Shown one piece after another: positions 23,219 to 34,137 of a DNA stretch of 64,000 nucleotides. A program made the translations under genes and the position numbers. The notes beneath the pieces are model-generated. The model saw nothing but the letters and a program-made list of their open reading frames with translations. It had not been told where the DNA came from and ran no database searches. The stretch lies in contig JBANSL010000002.1 in the NCBI GenBank assembly GCA_037127255.1, positions 38,817,392 to 38,881,391 of the forward strand, in the 5' to 3' direction. Origin of the DNA: Persicaria tinctoria. Lineage: Eukaryota > Streptophyta > Magnoliopsida > Caryophyllales > Polygonaceae. The stretch's first letter is position 1, and every line of letters starts with the position of its first letter.

Positions 23219-23922
23219 GGTGGAAATTGGGTTTGCCACCCAAAGAGTGCCCAAGCGTTGAATTGGGCCATGATCTCCTCATGATTCCTTCATTGTTGCT
23301 CCATTAGAATTGTATGGTTCTCCTCAATTCGTCGGCCTGTGGCATCTTGACGCTCAGTGATTTGACGGAAGGCACTCTCAAAATAGCCATGAGAGGGAAA
23401 GCCATCATAAGACACTCGTGGATGGAATGTCACCACTTGTATTTCCGGCTCATACTCCATCTCTGTAGGCTCCTCATAAGCATCTCCTTCGTTAGCGTTC
23501 GGAGGTGGGCTCAATGGTAGGGCGTCGGAATATATAAATCAACGGGGGATGAACCGGTGGGTAGTGGGCGAGGGAGTACCAAAGTGTGGGACTTATTGAC
23601 CCCGGCATACCAAATGAAGCTCCGCCCATCATCATACTCCCTCACTATGCTAGCCTTCTTTAGAGAAACCAAATTAAGCCTATAGTTGTCCGCACAAGGG
23701 ACATAGGCATTCAAATCGATGTCAAGCTTCAATGCAATCAAAGTGATTAGGCCTCCAAAACCAATCTTCACTTCTTCCTTCCTTGAATGCTTCTTATTAG
23801 CCTCGCCACAAGCGGCAAAGAAAAGCTCTACCCAATCCGGAGTCTCATGTGCTTTTGGCAACAAGCAAGTCATCCACGCCCAACTTCCCTTGGAAACCTT
23901 GTTGAACCATTATTAAAACAGA
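23219..23922 (-). pseudogene. Athila-ORF1-like protein, C-terminal fragment (E3)
   Basis: The first block (23873-23511) contains TPDWVELFFAACG, GFGGLITLIALKLDI, DGRSFIWYAG and LPRPLP. It aligns position by position with the E4 gene at 57197-55812 (TPDWVRLFFDGL, GLITRVAIAAGV, DGGAIWCTG, LPKPLP). After a frameshift near 23515 the second block (23514-23219) continues with an acidic stretch (TEMEYEPEIQ) and a Gln/Pro-rich end, PPPH-stop, like the E4 end HYPPP-stop. The function is unknown. Athila elements carry an extra ORF of this type, but the role is not established. The N-terminal half is missing at the inverted-repeat junction. Confidence 0.7.
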
Positions 23923-23929
23923 GGAGAGA

Positions 23930-24763
23930 GATGGAAGAGAGAGAAGCAAAAGAGAAAAATGCCCAAGAAATAAAAGATAAACTGGATGAATTTATCTTAA
24001 AAGTTAAAGGAACATGGGATATGGAGGAGGAGGTTGAATCATTATTAAAACAAGTGTCATCTGCAAGATATTTCAATCACCCATATCACGTGGACAATAT
24101 TGAAGTTGGCTGGACTTCGCACGACTTGTGAGAGAATATCTTAGTTAATTCCGAGCTTGAAGAAAAATTCAATCTCAGAGATTTAAGGGAAAAAATTATG
24201 GACATACGAAAAATCTAATGCGTTAGTAATTACCTCGTGAGTTTCTGAACTTACCTTTTGAATTTTATCTGTTTAAAATGGAGTATTATTTTGAAAAATG
24301 TATTTGTTTGGTTTTTTAATGTAGGCTGAGTATATTGGTCAATATCATTCTTTACGGGGAATGATGAGATTAATGAGGAATATTTACGGCCCTAAAACAG
24401 GAATTGGTTGCTCAACTGAGTTGGACCGGCCGGGGGCCTATGTCTCTTCCACCTGCGTATTACGATCCTGATCCCGAAGCCATAACAGATTGTGAAGCAA
24501 TTCTTGATGATCTTGTTTCGCTGAGTAGAGGTATTCTTTGCTATTACATTTACATTTGGGTCTTCAATACCACTATTAAAAAATATTGTACATTAACATT
24601 CTAGGGGAGATATCATTTGGAGCTATGCATGGTTTAACAATTATGCTTATTTAATATATTTAGATTTAGATTTTCTTTATATAAAAATCCATACTTTGTA
24701 TGATATTAACTTACACTACATTAGAATATTAAATATTTTTTTAAAAAATGTTATCTATATCGG
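23930..24763 (+). pseudogene. Unit U, copy 2: unknown gene fragment, two exons
   Basis: Exon-like block 1 (about 23930-24218) reads ERREMEEREAKEKNAQEIKD, then FILKVKGTWDMEEEVESLL, SARYFNHPYHVDN and, after a TGA at 24129-24131, LREKIMDIRKI. Block 2 (24325-24530) follows an intron-like stretch ending TTTTTTAATGTAG and reads GMMRLMRNIYGPKTGIG, broken by a 4-bp insertion (GGCC) near 24429, then PPAYYDPDPEAI and DDLVSLSRG before GTATTC. The coiled-coil-like charged N-terminus is not diagnostic and I do not recognise the family. It is joined upstream to Athila-ORF1 DNA in the opposite orientation. Confidence 0.6.
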
Positions 24764-24771
24764 TATTAAAG

Positions 24772-25487
24772 ACCACGCATAGCTCCAAATGATATCTCCC
24801 ATAGAAAGTTAATGTACAATATTTTTAATAGCGGTATTGAAGACTCAAATGTAAATGTAATAGCAAAGAATACCTCTACTCAGCGAAACAAGATCATCAA
24901 GAATTGCTTCACAATCTGTTATGGCTTTGGGATCAGGATCATAATACGCAGGTGGAAGAGACATAGGCCCCCGGTCCAGCTCAGTTGAGCAACCAATTCC
25001 GGTTTTAGGGCCATAAATATTCCTCATTAATCTCATCATTCCCCGTAAAAAAATAATATTGACTAATATACTTAGCCTACATTAAAAAACCAAACAAATA
25101 CATTTTTCAAAATAATACTCCATTTTAAACAGATAAAATTCAAAAAGTAAGTTCAGAAACTCACGAGGTAATTACTAACGCAGTAGATTTTTCGTATGTC
25201 CATAATTTTTTCCCTTAACTCTCTGACATTGAATTTTTCTTCAAGCCCGGAATTAACTAAGATATTTGCCCACAAGTCGTGCGAAGTCAAGCCAACTTTA
25301 ATATTGTCCACGTGATATGGGTGATTGAAATATCTCGCAGATGACACTTGTTTTAATAATGGTTCAACCCCCTCCTCCATATCCCATGTTTCTTTAACTT
25401 TTAAGATAAATTCATCCAGTTTATCCTTCATTTCTTGGGCATTTTTCTCTTGTGCTTCTCTCTCTTCCATCTCTCTCCTCGATCTGT
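24772..25487 (-). pseudogene. Unit U, copy 3: unknown gene fragment, two exons
   Basis: Mirror of copy 2. Exon block 1 (25475-25190) is open here: EEREAQEKNAQEMKDKLDEF, FNHPYHVDNIKVGLTSHDLW, and LREKIMDIRKIY. Exon block 2 (25085-24873) reads MRLMRNIYGPKTGIGCSTEL and DPDPKAITDCEAILDDL. It is the best-preserved of the three copies and the one to use for a database search. Splice-like AG and GT borders are kept. Confidence 0.6.
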
Positions 25488-25531
25488 TTTAATAATGGTT
25501 CAACAAGGTTTCCAAGGGAAGTTGGGCGTGG

Positions 25532-25758
25532 ATGACTTGCTTGTTGCCAGAAGCATATGAGACTCCGGATTGGGTAGAGCTTTTCTTTGCCGCTTGTGGC
25601 GAGGCTACTAAAAAGCATTCAAGGAAGGAAGAAGTGAAGATTGGTTTTGGAGGCCTAATCACTTTGATTGCATTGAAGCTTGACATCGATTTGAATGCCT
25701 ATATCCCTTGTGGGGACAACTATAGGCTTAATTTGGTTTCTCTAAAGAAGGCTAGCAT
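25532..25758 (+). pseudogene. Athila-ORF1-like fragment in the right arm
   Basis: Reads ETPDWVELFFAACGEATKKH and KIGFGGLITLIALKLDI, mirror of 23873-23647, and is cut off at LKKAS by the arm end. Confidence 0.75.
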
Positions 25759-26750
25759 GATGTTTTAGGTAGGGTTGGCATGGTACGGTAACCACCAAAA
25801 AATGGTGATTACCGCGTACCAATGTTGTTGCAGGAGTAAATCGAGTATTGAAATAAATATAAAATATAGTTCAGACTGACTTCCCTGTCTCAGCAAATAA
25901 ATACAAGACTTCCTCCCATTGTAGTAAGAGAAAAGTCAGGATCGAATCCACGAGGAAGCACGTCAGCAGTTCTCAGGTAGCTGTAAATTCTCACAAAAGC
26001 AGCAGAAACAAAAGAAACAAATAAACCCGGTAAGGGCAACTAAAACAAAAGCAAAGAACAAAGCAAAACAGGAAAAGACAAAGCGGAAACTAAAAGCAAA
26101 GCAAAGGGCTCGTCGATCTCGACAAGAATGCAGAAAAAACTTAGAATTGCATAATTAAAGACAAACGCAGATTTTCGATGGAAATAAACTTCAATATATT
26201 AAAAGACTTCCAAGACCAGGGTTTCAACACCACAACGATAACCATGCAAAGTAACACATAAAGGCATAAAAGATCATGCTTTCCATCAAATAACTTTCGT
26301 CATTAACAAATAGGCAAATAGAGGCTTTCGCATAAACCCTAATTGTTACTAACCCTTTTTCACATAATTAATCCAAGTTGCATTAAGATCACTTTCGCTT
26401 CAATAACACAAACAAGGATCACCTTCAACTCTCGCAAAAGAATCATGCTCATAGGGATAGAAGATGAATCGCACAAAAAGATCTGACCTTTATCGCATCG
26501 CCTCACATGGCCACCGTCGGGCTCACCCCAGCCCCAGAAGTGGGTGGACTACTCACGCCTCATCGCAATTGCAGACATTGAATGAAAAGAAATAACTTGC
26601 ATAAACTAAATTCAAAGCCTTTACAATCCTGGCAATCAACTTTCGTTGTAAGCCAAAACCCTAAAACCCTTAAACTCCTAAATTGTATCTCTGAATGGAA
26701 CTAACTACTTGTCTCTGAAATTGAATGAATAAAACTGAGCCCCATGGGCT

Positions 26751-26759
26751 TTATTTATA
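26751..26759 (-). promoter_or_regulatory. Putative TATA box, solo LTR
   Basis: TATAAATAA on the minus strand, followed by AGCCCATGGG. Same element at 35325-35333 in the E1 5' LTR, and in E2 at 41667-41675 and 48718-48726. Confidence 0.55.
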
Positions 26760-26974
26760 GGCTTCATTCCCTAGCTATTCTAGGAAAGAAGATATCTATC
26801 TCTATCTAAATCTATATCTAAAAGCTTAAAAGATAAACAAATTGTTTTTAGGAAATAGATCAATAAAGAAAAGATAAAACTAATTATGGTAGGTCTTCAT
26901 GATGTTGATAGATCTTGTCTCCTTGGATAGAACTCGATAGATCGGGATAGAATTTTCCGCCTTCGCGACCAAGC

Positions 26975-27590
26975 AACGTCAACTCTACTCGGACAGGGCT
27001 AGTCGAGAAGATTCTGGACACTGCCTTACTCGACCTCGAGTAGGTCTACTCGACCTCGAGTACGGCTTCTCGGCTCGGCTTGACTCTGCTCGATGTGGCT
27101 CGGAGTTGGCTCACTGGGCTCTTGTCGATCTCGAGTTGGCCTCGTCGACCTCGACAAGGGTGGCTCTGTCGACTAGCCTCCTCGGGTGGGTGTGCTCGAC
27201 TGGCTCGGACATGCTCGGACATGTCTCAAGGTCTTCGTCGACCTCGACAAGTGCTCCTCGAGGTCGAGTTGGGTGTCTGCTTCCGCTTCCGCGAGCTGGC
27301 TCTTCCGCTGGCAGCGAGTGGCTTGGTCCGCGGCAGCGAGTGGTCACTTCCGCTGCAGCGATTCTCCTGGTCGTCCTCGGCTTCGTCCTCGGACAGCTTC
27401 TCCTCGTCGACTCCGGACGTGGGCGTCTGGGCTTCGTCGACCTCGACGAGGGCTTGTCGAGGTCGAGTAGGGTCCGGAGCTCGGGTTGTCTGGCTCTCTC
27501 GACCATGCCTTGTCGACCAAGCTGGTGCTCGGACATGGTGGTCTATGTCGAGTAGGCTTACTCGATGTCGAGTAGCCTTGCCTCTCAGAC
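26975..27590. repeat. Palindrome array in U3 of the solo LTR (TCGACCTCGA class)
   Basis: More than a dozen units of two related 18-bp quasi-palindromes, CTACTCGACCTCGAGTAG and CTTGTCGACCTCGACAAG (8-bp arms, 2-bp centre), with variants in the centre. In the middle (27280-27365) are four CGCTGGCAGCGAGT-type units as in E3. The array lies upstream of the TATA-like box in element sense. The same array occurs at 35550-36165. Confidence 0.9.
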
Positions 27591-27875
27591 TTGTTCCGCT
27601 GCTTTGACCCTGGACTTCTGTAGTGTTTTTCTGAGCTTTTCCGACCTTCTGTAGAATTGCTATAAATGCCTCGATTTCTGCGATTTAAACAGAAACTGGT
27701 GTAGATTCCATACTTTGACAAATAAGCATAAACTACATAGATTCTGTACTATTTAAACCCAAATAAATGCAATGTATACAGAAATCGATATAAAAGTTAC
27801 TGTAAAACATGGCAGATTCCGCTCACAACAACCAACCACAAACTGGTGGTACGTAAATTTTCATACCACGTACCA

Positions 27876-27921
27876 ACCACAAGTCGTGGTTACCGTGTAT
27901 GTGGTAACCACGACTTGTGGT
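27876..27921. repeat. Perfect 19-bp hairpin in the hAT element
   Basis: Arms ACCACAAGTCGTGGTTACC and GGTAACCACGACTTGTGGT with an 8-bp loop. Duplicated at 36450-36495. It may be a transposase-binding palindrome or the centre of a foldback segment. Confidence 0.92.
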
Positions 27922-28516
27922 TACCATCGGTACATTACCATGGTTACCAAGGTGTAATTTTGTTTGTAATTTTTTTAAACCCCTTGGCTATACCTTTCGG
28001 TAGTCATCAAAGTTATCGAACGAAAAAATATGGTTATTAAAAATAATATGATTACCGCCTATTAAAAGTTCAAATAAATCAAGTTCATAACTTAAAGTAC
28101 AAACCAATTCAAACCAACCAAGTTCAAAGTTTTGAAACAAGTCAAGTTCAATTGTTCAAACATTCAAAATGTCCGTGTAAGTTCAAACAAAACAAGGTCA
28201 AAGTCTTCAAACATTCAAAATGTTTATACTGTTTATAGTAGAAAATGTAGAAATGACCAATTTAGGTCAAAAGCAAAACACAAAATATAAATAAAAAACT
28301 TAAAGATAATAACAATAAAACATTAAATAATAAAATAATATATATACTTGGTAACCATGATATTCAGATTTTATTACCATTACCGTACCACCTTCATGTG
28401 GTTACCGCTAAGATGGTTACCACCATGTTGGTTACCACAAGTGTGGTTACCAACATAGTCGGTTTGTGGTTGGTACGTGGTTGGTATGGTAATTTCCGTA
28501 CCATTTGTCAGCCCTA

Positions 28517-28918
28517 GTTTTAGGAAGAAGTATATAGTATGATGTTTTAGGAAATTTAATTTGATCACAAATTTAAGACTTTTTAGCTTATTTAATTTCC
28601 CCTAATTTCTTTTCAATATCACATTAAATGTCATGGTCATATAGATGCAGAATTTTAACCCCAAAAGTATTACTCCGTACTACACACTCCATTTTTTTTG
28701 TTTTAAAAATTAATCCATATTTGTCATTAATTAGTGTGCTAAGAGGCCAAGTGGGATAAAGGATGCCTTTATGCAGTACTGAAATATTAACCACACTATC
28801 ATGCTTCTAATTCATATATGCAAAATATTAAGTAAGGCATTAACAAAGAATACCAAGTGGTATATCCCTCTTCTACCACCACCCCCCTTCCAGATAGGGT
28901 GGAGAGTGGCCAATTCGA
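28517..28918. repeat. Flank duplicated with 37091-37492
   Basis: The 400 bp to the right of the hAT element is repeated beside E1's 5' LTR. The copy here stops at CAATTCGATG and joins CTTTGACCCTGG, an internal LTR position. The other copy runs on into CTATAACATATC. Confidence 0.9.
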
Positions 28919-29149
28919 TGCTTTGACCCTGGACTTCTGTAGTGTTTTTCTGAGCTTTTCCGACCTTCTGTAGAATTGCTATAAATGCCTCGATTTCTGC
29001 GATTTAAACAGAAACTGGTGTAGATTCCATACTTTGACAAATAAGCATAAACTACATAGATTCTGTACTATTTAAACCCAAATAAATGCAATGTATACAG
29101 AAATCGATATAAAAGTTACTGTAAAACATGGCAGATTCCGCTCACAACA

Positions 29150-29186
29150 AACACCCCATACTTAAACTTGCTTGTCCCCAAGCAAT
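29150..29186 (-). other. E1 polypurine tract plus stem-loop (terminal copy)
   Basis: Plus strand AACACCCCATACTTAAAC, then TTGCTTG-TCCC-CAAGCAA (7-bp stem). In sense the stem-loop precedes TTTAAGTATGGGGTGTT and the LTR. Confidence 0.8.
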
Positions 29187-30330
29187 ACTTTTACTTGTCA
29201 CTCAGGGGAAGAAATCAAAACTCTCAACATATTAGATTCATTCTCATATGTCCCTGCAATCAATTACCATCCTCGAAAAGGTACTAGTGTCACAGATTCA
29301 TGCATGTGCAAATATATAAAAGCAACATCTACTCACAAAAGGAGGGTTATGCAAAAACAATTTTTATGTGACAAAGCATTGATAATCAAGAAGACTTTAA
29401 TTTAAGCTCATGAAGGAGTAGATTGGTAAAAGGCTAAAGGTGGGCAATTTCTGGCAATGTGGTGCTTTTGATTCGGGGAAATGGAGTATTTCCAAATTGA
29501 ATTTCATACCACATTCTTTTTCATAAGATTCATCACCTTTCATATTGCTTTTCTCAATAATAATGCTTTTACCTCTCTGACCTCAGCACTGCCTTCTCGC
29601 GAGTCGCAAACATGGGTGATTGGATACTTAGTGCGTCGGACTCCTCACAATGTGTCCCATCTCTCCAAACTATTATCTCAGAGAGCAGGGTCAATCTACC
29701 TTTATCTCCTGAGGTGATTGGATTTTCTTTCACTCATTAAATTTTCCATATATTTCAAACAATTTCCTTCCAAACTCCAATAATGATAATCTCAACACAA
29801 CAACCATATAACATCTCCATAATGTAACATCATTCTCAACATAATCCCCGGATAAGGTAAAGAATGGCAAATATTTAGATCATGTGGAGCAATATTTGAA
29901 ATAAGGCATATTATGGCTTTTTGTTATGCATAAGAATGGGTAAGGCTTAGGATTTAACAATATGAGCATTATATGGAAATATAAAGTCCTCCATCATCTT
30001 ATCATGCAACATGTCAAAAGTAACTTCAAATTTTACCTCCTTTCATGGTTTTCAAGAAATAATGCACTTCATTGTGACTTCCCTTTACTAGGCAATTTCA
30101 TGCTATATCTCTAATGAATCCAATTTTGCATCGTCGAGTTCAATATAAGCTTCCATGACATTATTTCAAAATTTTCAATGGGGGTCATTTTTTTCAAACT
30201 TTTGGAAAACATGCATATAAGCACATAAATCAAATAATGCATTCCAAAATAGCCATGTAGCAATTCAAAGAAATAAATTCTAAATATGCACACATAATGT
30301 CAAATATGGAAAATATGCATAAAGTAAGCC
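29187..30330 (-). other. E1 non-coding 3' region
   Basis: Collinear with E2 42773-43810. No frame of note. Conserved blocks such as CTCGCGAGTCGCAAACATGG and CAGAGAGCAGGGTCAATCTA are shared between E1 and E2. The Athila-ORF1-like gene found here in E3 and E4 is absent. Confidence 0.65.
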
Positions 30331-30373
30331 CTTCCCCCACCCCATACTTAAATATTACAGTGTCCTCACTGTA
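30331..30373 (-). other. E1 internal polypurine/stem-loop module
   Basis: Plus strand CTTCCCCCACCCCATACTTA, then TACAGTG-TCCT-CACTGTA (7-bp stem), about 1.2 kb from the terminal copy and 270 bp past the end of the coding region. Confidence 0.75.
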
Positions 30374-30640
30374 TAAAAACAATGTAAAGGGTAAAGAAAG
30401 AAACTCACAAGACATGAGTGCAGAGCCGCAAAATTTCGAATGGAGCACCTCCTAATTGTAGCTTGGTTCTATCCATTGACCTGAAAAAGTAGAAGACATA
30501 TACCCATAATAGAAATAAAAAAAAAACAAAAAATGTTCCAAACCAAAAACAAGCAAAGACAATGTCTCAAATGTCCTAAAAAGAGTCTATGTACATGCTC
30601 TAGATTTTATAGTCGCAAGGCCGACTTTCTCCATTAATGC

Positions 30641-33600
30641 TTAAGGTGGCATCTGTAGGGCCCATGTAGCTTGAGCCTCAAATAAGACTCCATTCTTGTC
30701 CATTAGCTGTAGTCCTCCAGAATGGATCTTGTTCAGCACGAATGGTCCCATCCGCTTCTTGTTGAATTTGTTGGGAAACCAATGATCCTTTGATTTGGAG
30801 ACATAGAGCTTGTCTCCAACTTTATACTCCTTAGGCTCATCATTGGAAATCCTGCACAATCGCACATACCAAGGCAGACCTCTCCCATGTATAGATAAAT
30901 CTTTAATGGAAATAGGAGAAGAAAGATCCATACCTTGGCTCACCTTCGCAGAGACGGAATCGGGGACCACGGTGTTTGGTCGATCTCGACTAGGGCTCAT
31001 CGAGATCGACGAGACTGCATGCTCTGGTGGTGTCCTGGTCGAGGAAGCAGGAGCTGGTGAAGACAGGGGCTGGTCGACCTCGACAAGCCTACTCGACATC
31101 GAGTAGGGTTCTGGCACTGGTGGCTGCATCGTCGAGGAAGATGGCGTCGAGGAAGATTTGGTCTTGTCGACCTCGAGTAAGGTGGTCGAGATCGACAAGG
31201 GTTCTGCTCCTCGTAGGTTGCTCCTCGAGAACACAGGGTCTGGTGGTGCCGACTTGTGGTCGACCTCGAGTAGACTGGTCGAGATCGACGAAGGTTGTTC
31301 GTCTGGTGGAGTCTGTGTCGAGGGAGATGAAGCCGAGTCAGCAGCGGGCTTGTCGATCTCGACAAGGGTGGTCGACCTCGACGAGGCTCCTGGATCTGGT
31401 GTTCTCAGTGTCGAGGAAGCAGGCTCTGGGCTCCCCGAGTTTTAGTCGACCTCGACGAGCCTACTCGAGATCGAGTAGGGTGGCTCCTCCGGTTTGCTGC
31501 TCGACGAAGCTGGCTCTGGTGGAGTCTCCTTGGTCTGGTCGAGATCGACTAAGGTTTGGTCGATCTTGACCCCATACTTAGTCCTTGTGTTCTCCTTGAG
31601 GATTGCCATGATCTCCTCCACCTGGGCCTCCATGTCCCTCTTTTCTAGCTCTTCGGGGGTCATATTCCTGACCTTGGGTTCCCCGCAGGTGATGTAGCCA
31701 GCTGAGATAGATTTGACCTCTTCCATCGGACCCGTATGCCTTTCAGTTTTGTTGAAGGAATACTCAATTACTTCATCGCTGATGTTGAAGGTGAGCACTC
31801 CTTTCCTTACGCTTATGTTGGCATCCACCGTCGCCAAGAATGGTCTCCCTAGAATAATTGGACAAGCAGGATCTTCTTGCATATCAATAATTAAGAAATC
31901 AGCAGGGACGAAGAATTTACCTACTTGTACTGGGACATTTTCCACCATGCCTGTTGGAATGACCACCGTGTTGTTGGCCATGTAAAGTCTAGCATCCACA
32001 GGCTCCAGGGCACCTATCTTAATCTTGGACCAAATCGTTAAAGGCATAATACTAACACTGGCTCCAAGATCACATAAAGCATTAATTTTGTATGGACCAA
32101 ATCCAATAGTTATAGCAAACTTACCTGGATCCGGCCGCTTTTCCAGTATGTCCAGCTGGCTGCACTCCTCTGTAATTTCAGCCATTGATCGCTTTTTGCT
32201 CAGAATCTCCTTTAGGAATTTGACGTAGGACGGCATTTCATTGAGAGCTTCTGTGAAGGGGATGGTGACGTTCAGCTTCTGAAGCATCTTGATGAAGCGC
32301 TGAAACTTTTTCTCCGCTGGGTCCTTTAGAGATTTGGTGGGGAAAGGCAGCTTCTTTTTCTGATTCGGAGCCAGAACAGATCGTTGGAGTTGCTGCAGAT
32401 TTCTCGACCAAGGGCTCCTCGACATCGACAAGTCCTTTGTCGACATCGACCAGATTGGGCCCAGTCGAGTTGCTGTGTGGTGCAGACGAAGATTCTGGAA
32501 TTTTCTCCTCGAGGTCGACTAGGGTCTTGTCGAGGTCGACCAGATGCTTGTCGTTCTGCTGTTCCTCGTTGTTCTGTTGTTTCCCGACTTCCGGCTCCTG
32601 TAATTGATGGCCGCTTCTGAGTTTTACAGCAGCGATGTGTCCAGTCTTTCCCTTAGGATTTGGTTCTGTTTGCCCAGGGAGCTTGCCAGACTGTCGTGGG
32701 ATCTGCGCAGAAATCTGTCCTATCTGAGTCTCAATTCCCCTTTTCCAGATGTCCAGTTCTCCAAATTTGGTGGTGATGTTCTGGAACTGGTTATTGATGG
32801 TGCCCTGATTTCGTCGCATCTCCTCAAGGATCAGCTGCAGATCATCCTCCTTTTGATCCCTTTCTGGATGTCCTGGAGCTCTGTAAGGTGGAGGATTCCT
32901 AGGGGGACCTTGGTTCCATTGTTGTTGATAAGGCCTTTGATCCCCCATATAGCGATTAGGCCCTCCTGCGTAAGCTGCATCCTCATGATGTTCTGCCATC
33001 CTGACTTGCTCTGTATGTGGGCACTCAGTAGTGGTGTGCCTCTGTGATCCGCATTCGATGCAAGGCTGGTTGACAGACAGATATTTGACTTGTTTGAGGA
33101 GCTTCTTATTCTGGTCTCTGTAGTATTGCTCCCTGACATCTGGGTCAATCTCTTTTGCTGGCTCATAAAGTGGCATAGATGGTGCTGGCCTGGCGCAGGA
33201 GTTCTCATCATAGTTTGAAGTAGACCCATACTTGTTGTCATAGTTGGTGAGCTTATCTAGCACACCCCAGGCGTCAATTGGTGGCATTGTCAGGAACTCA
33301 TAGCGAGTATAATGGTTGATTCTGTCCTTAGTGCCTTGATCAAGAGAGCTGAAGAAGATCTCTTGAATGACGTAGGGCGGTTGTCCATGAGTAGGGCAAG
33401 ATCGTAGAAGTTCCTTGTAGCGCTCCCATGCCTTTGCCAGCGGTTCCCCTTGCTTCTGTTTGAAGGCGGTGATTTTCTGGCGGAGATGTGCTGTTTTGGC
33501 GGGTGGGAAAAATTTATTCAGAAATTCTTGCTCTACTTGGGCCCAGGTTGTAAGTGATCTTGCTTTCAGTCATTCCAGCCATTTCAGTGCAGGACCAGCG

Positions 33601-34075
33601 AGAGACCAGCGAAAAGCTTTCATCTTGACATATTCCAGCGTGGTACCTTCAGCAAGAGTACGGCACATGTCAGAAAAGTTGGTAATATGCTCAAGAGAAC
33701 ACTCATTAAATCTACCATAGAAGGCATTATTTTTAAGCTCTATAAGAAACTGAGTGCGAATTTCAAAAGAGTTGTCAGGGATTAGAATCGCCGATTCAGG
33801 CACGACGAGCGTGGGGTGCATATAATCCTCAGCAGTGGTCGGATATTGGGCAAGCTCAGCTTCTGCTTGCCTTGCGCGCTCAGCTGCTTGTTCCCTCGCT
33901 GTCCTCTCATTGGCGATAGCGGCATCCTTTTAGCTAGTTCCCTGGTAAGCCTAGCGATCAGCTGTTCCTATGTCTCCGCAGCTGCCATGGCTCTTTGTAG
34001 TTTAGCTCAGATGTGGAATAGGCGTTCCGGTTCGTCTAAGGCGTCAAACTCAGGTGTTTGACCAGAACGACGCAT
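30641..34075 (-). pseudogene. Gag-protease polyprotein of E1 with fused integrase C-terminus, disrupted
   Basis: Same product as E2. It starts at RRSGQTPEFD with an ATG at 34075 (a non-ATG codon in E2). Gag: MHPTLVVPESAILI, FRWSLAGPALKWLE, ERYKELLRSCPTHGQPPYVI. CCHC knuckle CIECGSQRHTTTEC (about 33010-33065). Protease: ALCDLGASVSIMP and CPIILGRPFLA (about 32080-31840). Linker with LVDLD/LVEVD repeats (31565-30980). End: GDKLYVSKSKDHWFPNKFNK and RMGPFVLNKI, an integrase C-terminal-like fold. Disruptions: stops at 34006-34008 and 33968-33970, a small frameshift near 33930, a stop at 33570, a frameshift near 32370 and a stop at 31442. More decayed than E2. Role when intact: capsid formation and polyprotein cleavage. 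Confidence 0.85.
30980..31565. repeat. Palindrome array inside E1 coding region
   Basis: TCGACCTCGA/TCGAGATCGA units (for example CTTGTCGACCTCGACAAG and CCTACTCGACATCGAGTAGG) repeat every 60-80 bp. In the minus frame they read LVEVDQ, LVEIDK, LLEVDH and LVDLDQ, separated by Ser/Pro-rich linkers. A second smaller group is at 32398-32560. Confidence 0.88.
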
Positions 34076-34137
34076 ACACCTGCAAACTAACTCAAAGAAA
34101 CAGTGAGAACTGACTACCTAAGGCGCGATTGATTGCG

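Larger units (their letters stand above)
18930..23646 (-). mobile_element. E3: non-autonomous Athila/Tat-like gypsy element, 3' part only
   Basis: In element sense (minus) the order is: Athila-ORF1-like fragment (23873-23219), an internal polypurine/hairpin module (23112-23152), non-coding DNA with an inserted hAT element (22029-23103), the terminal polypurine/hairpin module (20595-20635), then the 3' LTR (20594-18930). Gag, protease, PBS and the 5' LTR are absent. The element stops where the large inverted repeat begins. The LTR start TGACAGG and end TATCA match E4, so E3 and E4 are related families. Confidence 0.75.
23647..25758. repeat. Large inverted repeat (arms about 987 bp, spacer about 138 bp)
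   Basis: Left arm 23647-24633 is the inverted complement of 24772-25758. Three checkpoints all give coordinate sums of 49404-49405, so there is almost no net indel. Each arm holds an Athila-ORF1-like fragment at its outer side and the unknown gene unit U at its inner side. The right arm ends where a Stowaway-like word (ATGATGTTTTAGG) begins. The arms differ by scattered substitutions: the left arm has a stop (TGTGAG at 24127) where the right has TGTGGG. Confidence 0.92.
25823..27830 (-). mobile_element. Solo LTR of the E1 family
   Basis: 2008 bp, TGTTGTTGCA...CTCACAACA, flanked on both sides by ACCAA (25818-25822 and 27831-27835), a perfect 5-bp target duplication inside the hAT element. No internal region is attached. 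It matches the E1 5' LTR (34160-36404) base for base over long stretches but lacks the MITE found there. Confidence 0.9.
25770..28516. mobile_element. hAT-type element split by a gypsy LTR
   Basis: Ends TAGGGTTGGCATGGTACGGT and, inverted, TAGGGCTGACAAATGGTACG. Exact 8-bp target duplications GTTTTAGG at 25762-25769 and 28517-28524. Removing the LTR and its 5-bp duplication leaves about 735 bp, close to the 751-bp element at 15959. GGTTGGTACG, ACCACAAG and GGTTACC words are dense near both ends. No transposase. The right half is repeated at 36405-37090. Confidence 0.9.

Noticed and set aside
26975..27590. CRISPR-like look of repeated palindromic units
   Set aside because: Spacing and units vary, spacers are similar to each other, the host is a plant, and the units lie in an LTR.
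27080..27720. Several overlapping 90-175 codon open frames on both strands in the E1/E2 LTRs (also 35654-36181, 42014-42694, 49065-49511)
   Set aside because: They arise from the GC-rich palindrome arrays, which lack stops in most phases. They lie in U3, overlap in all frames and have no domain; reported as repeat arrays.
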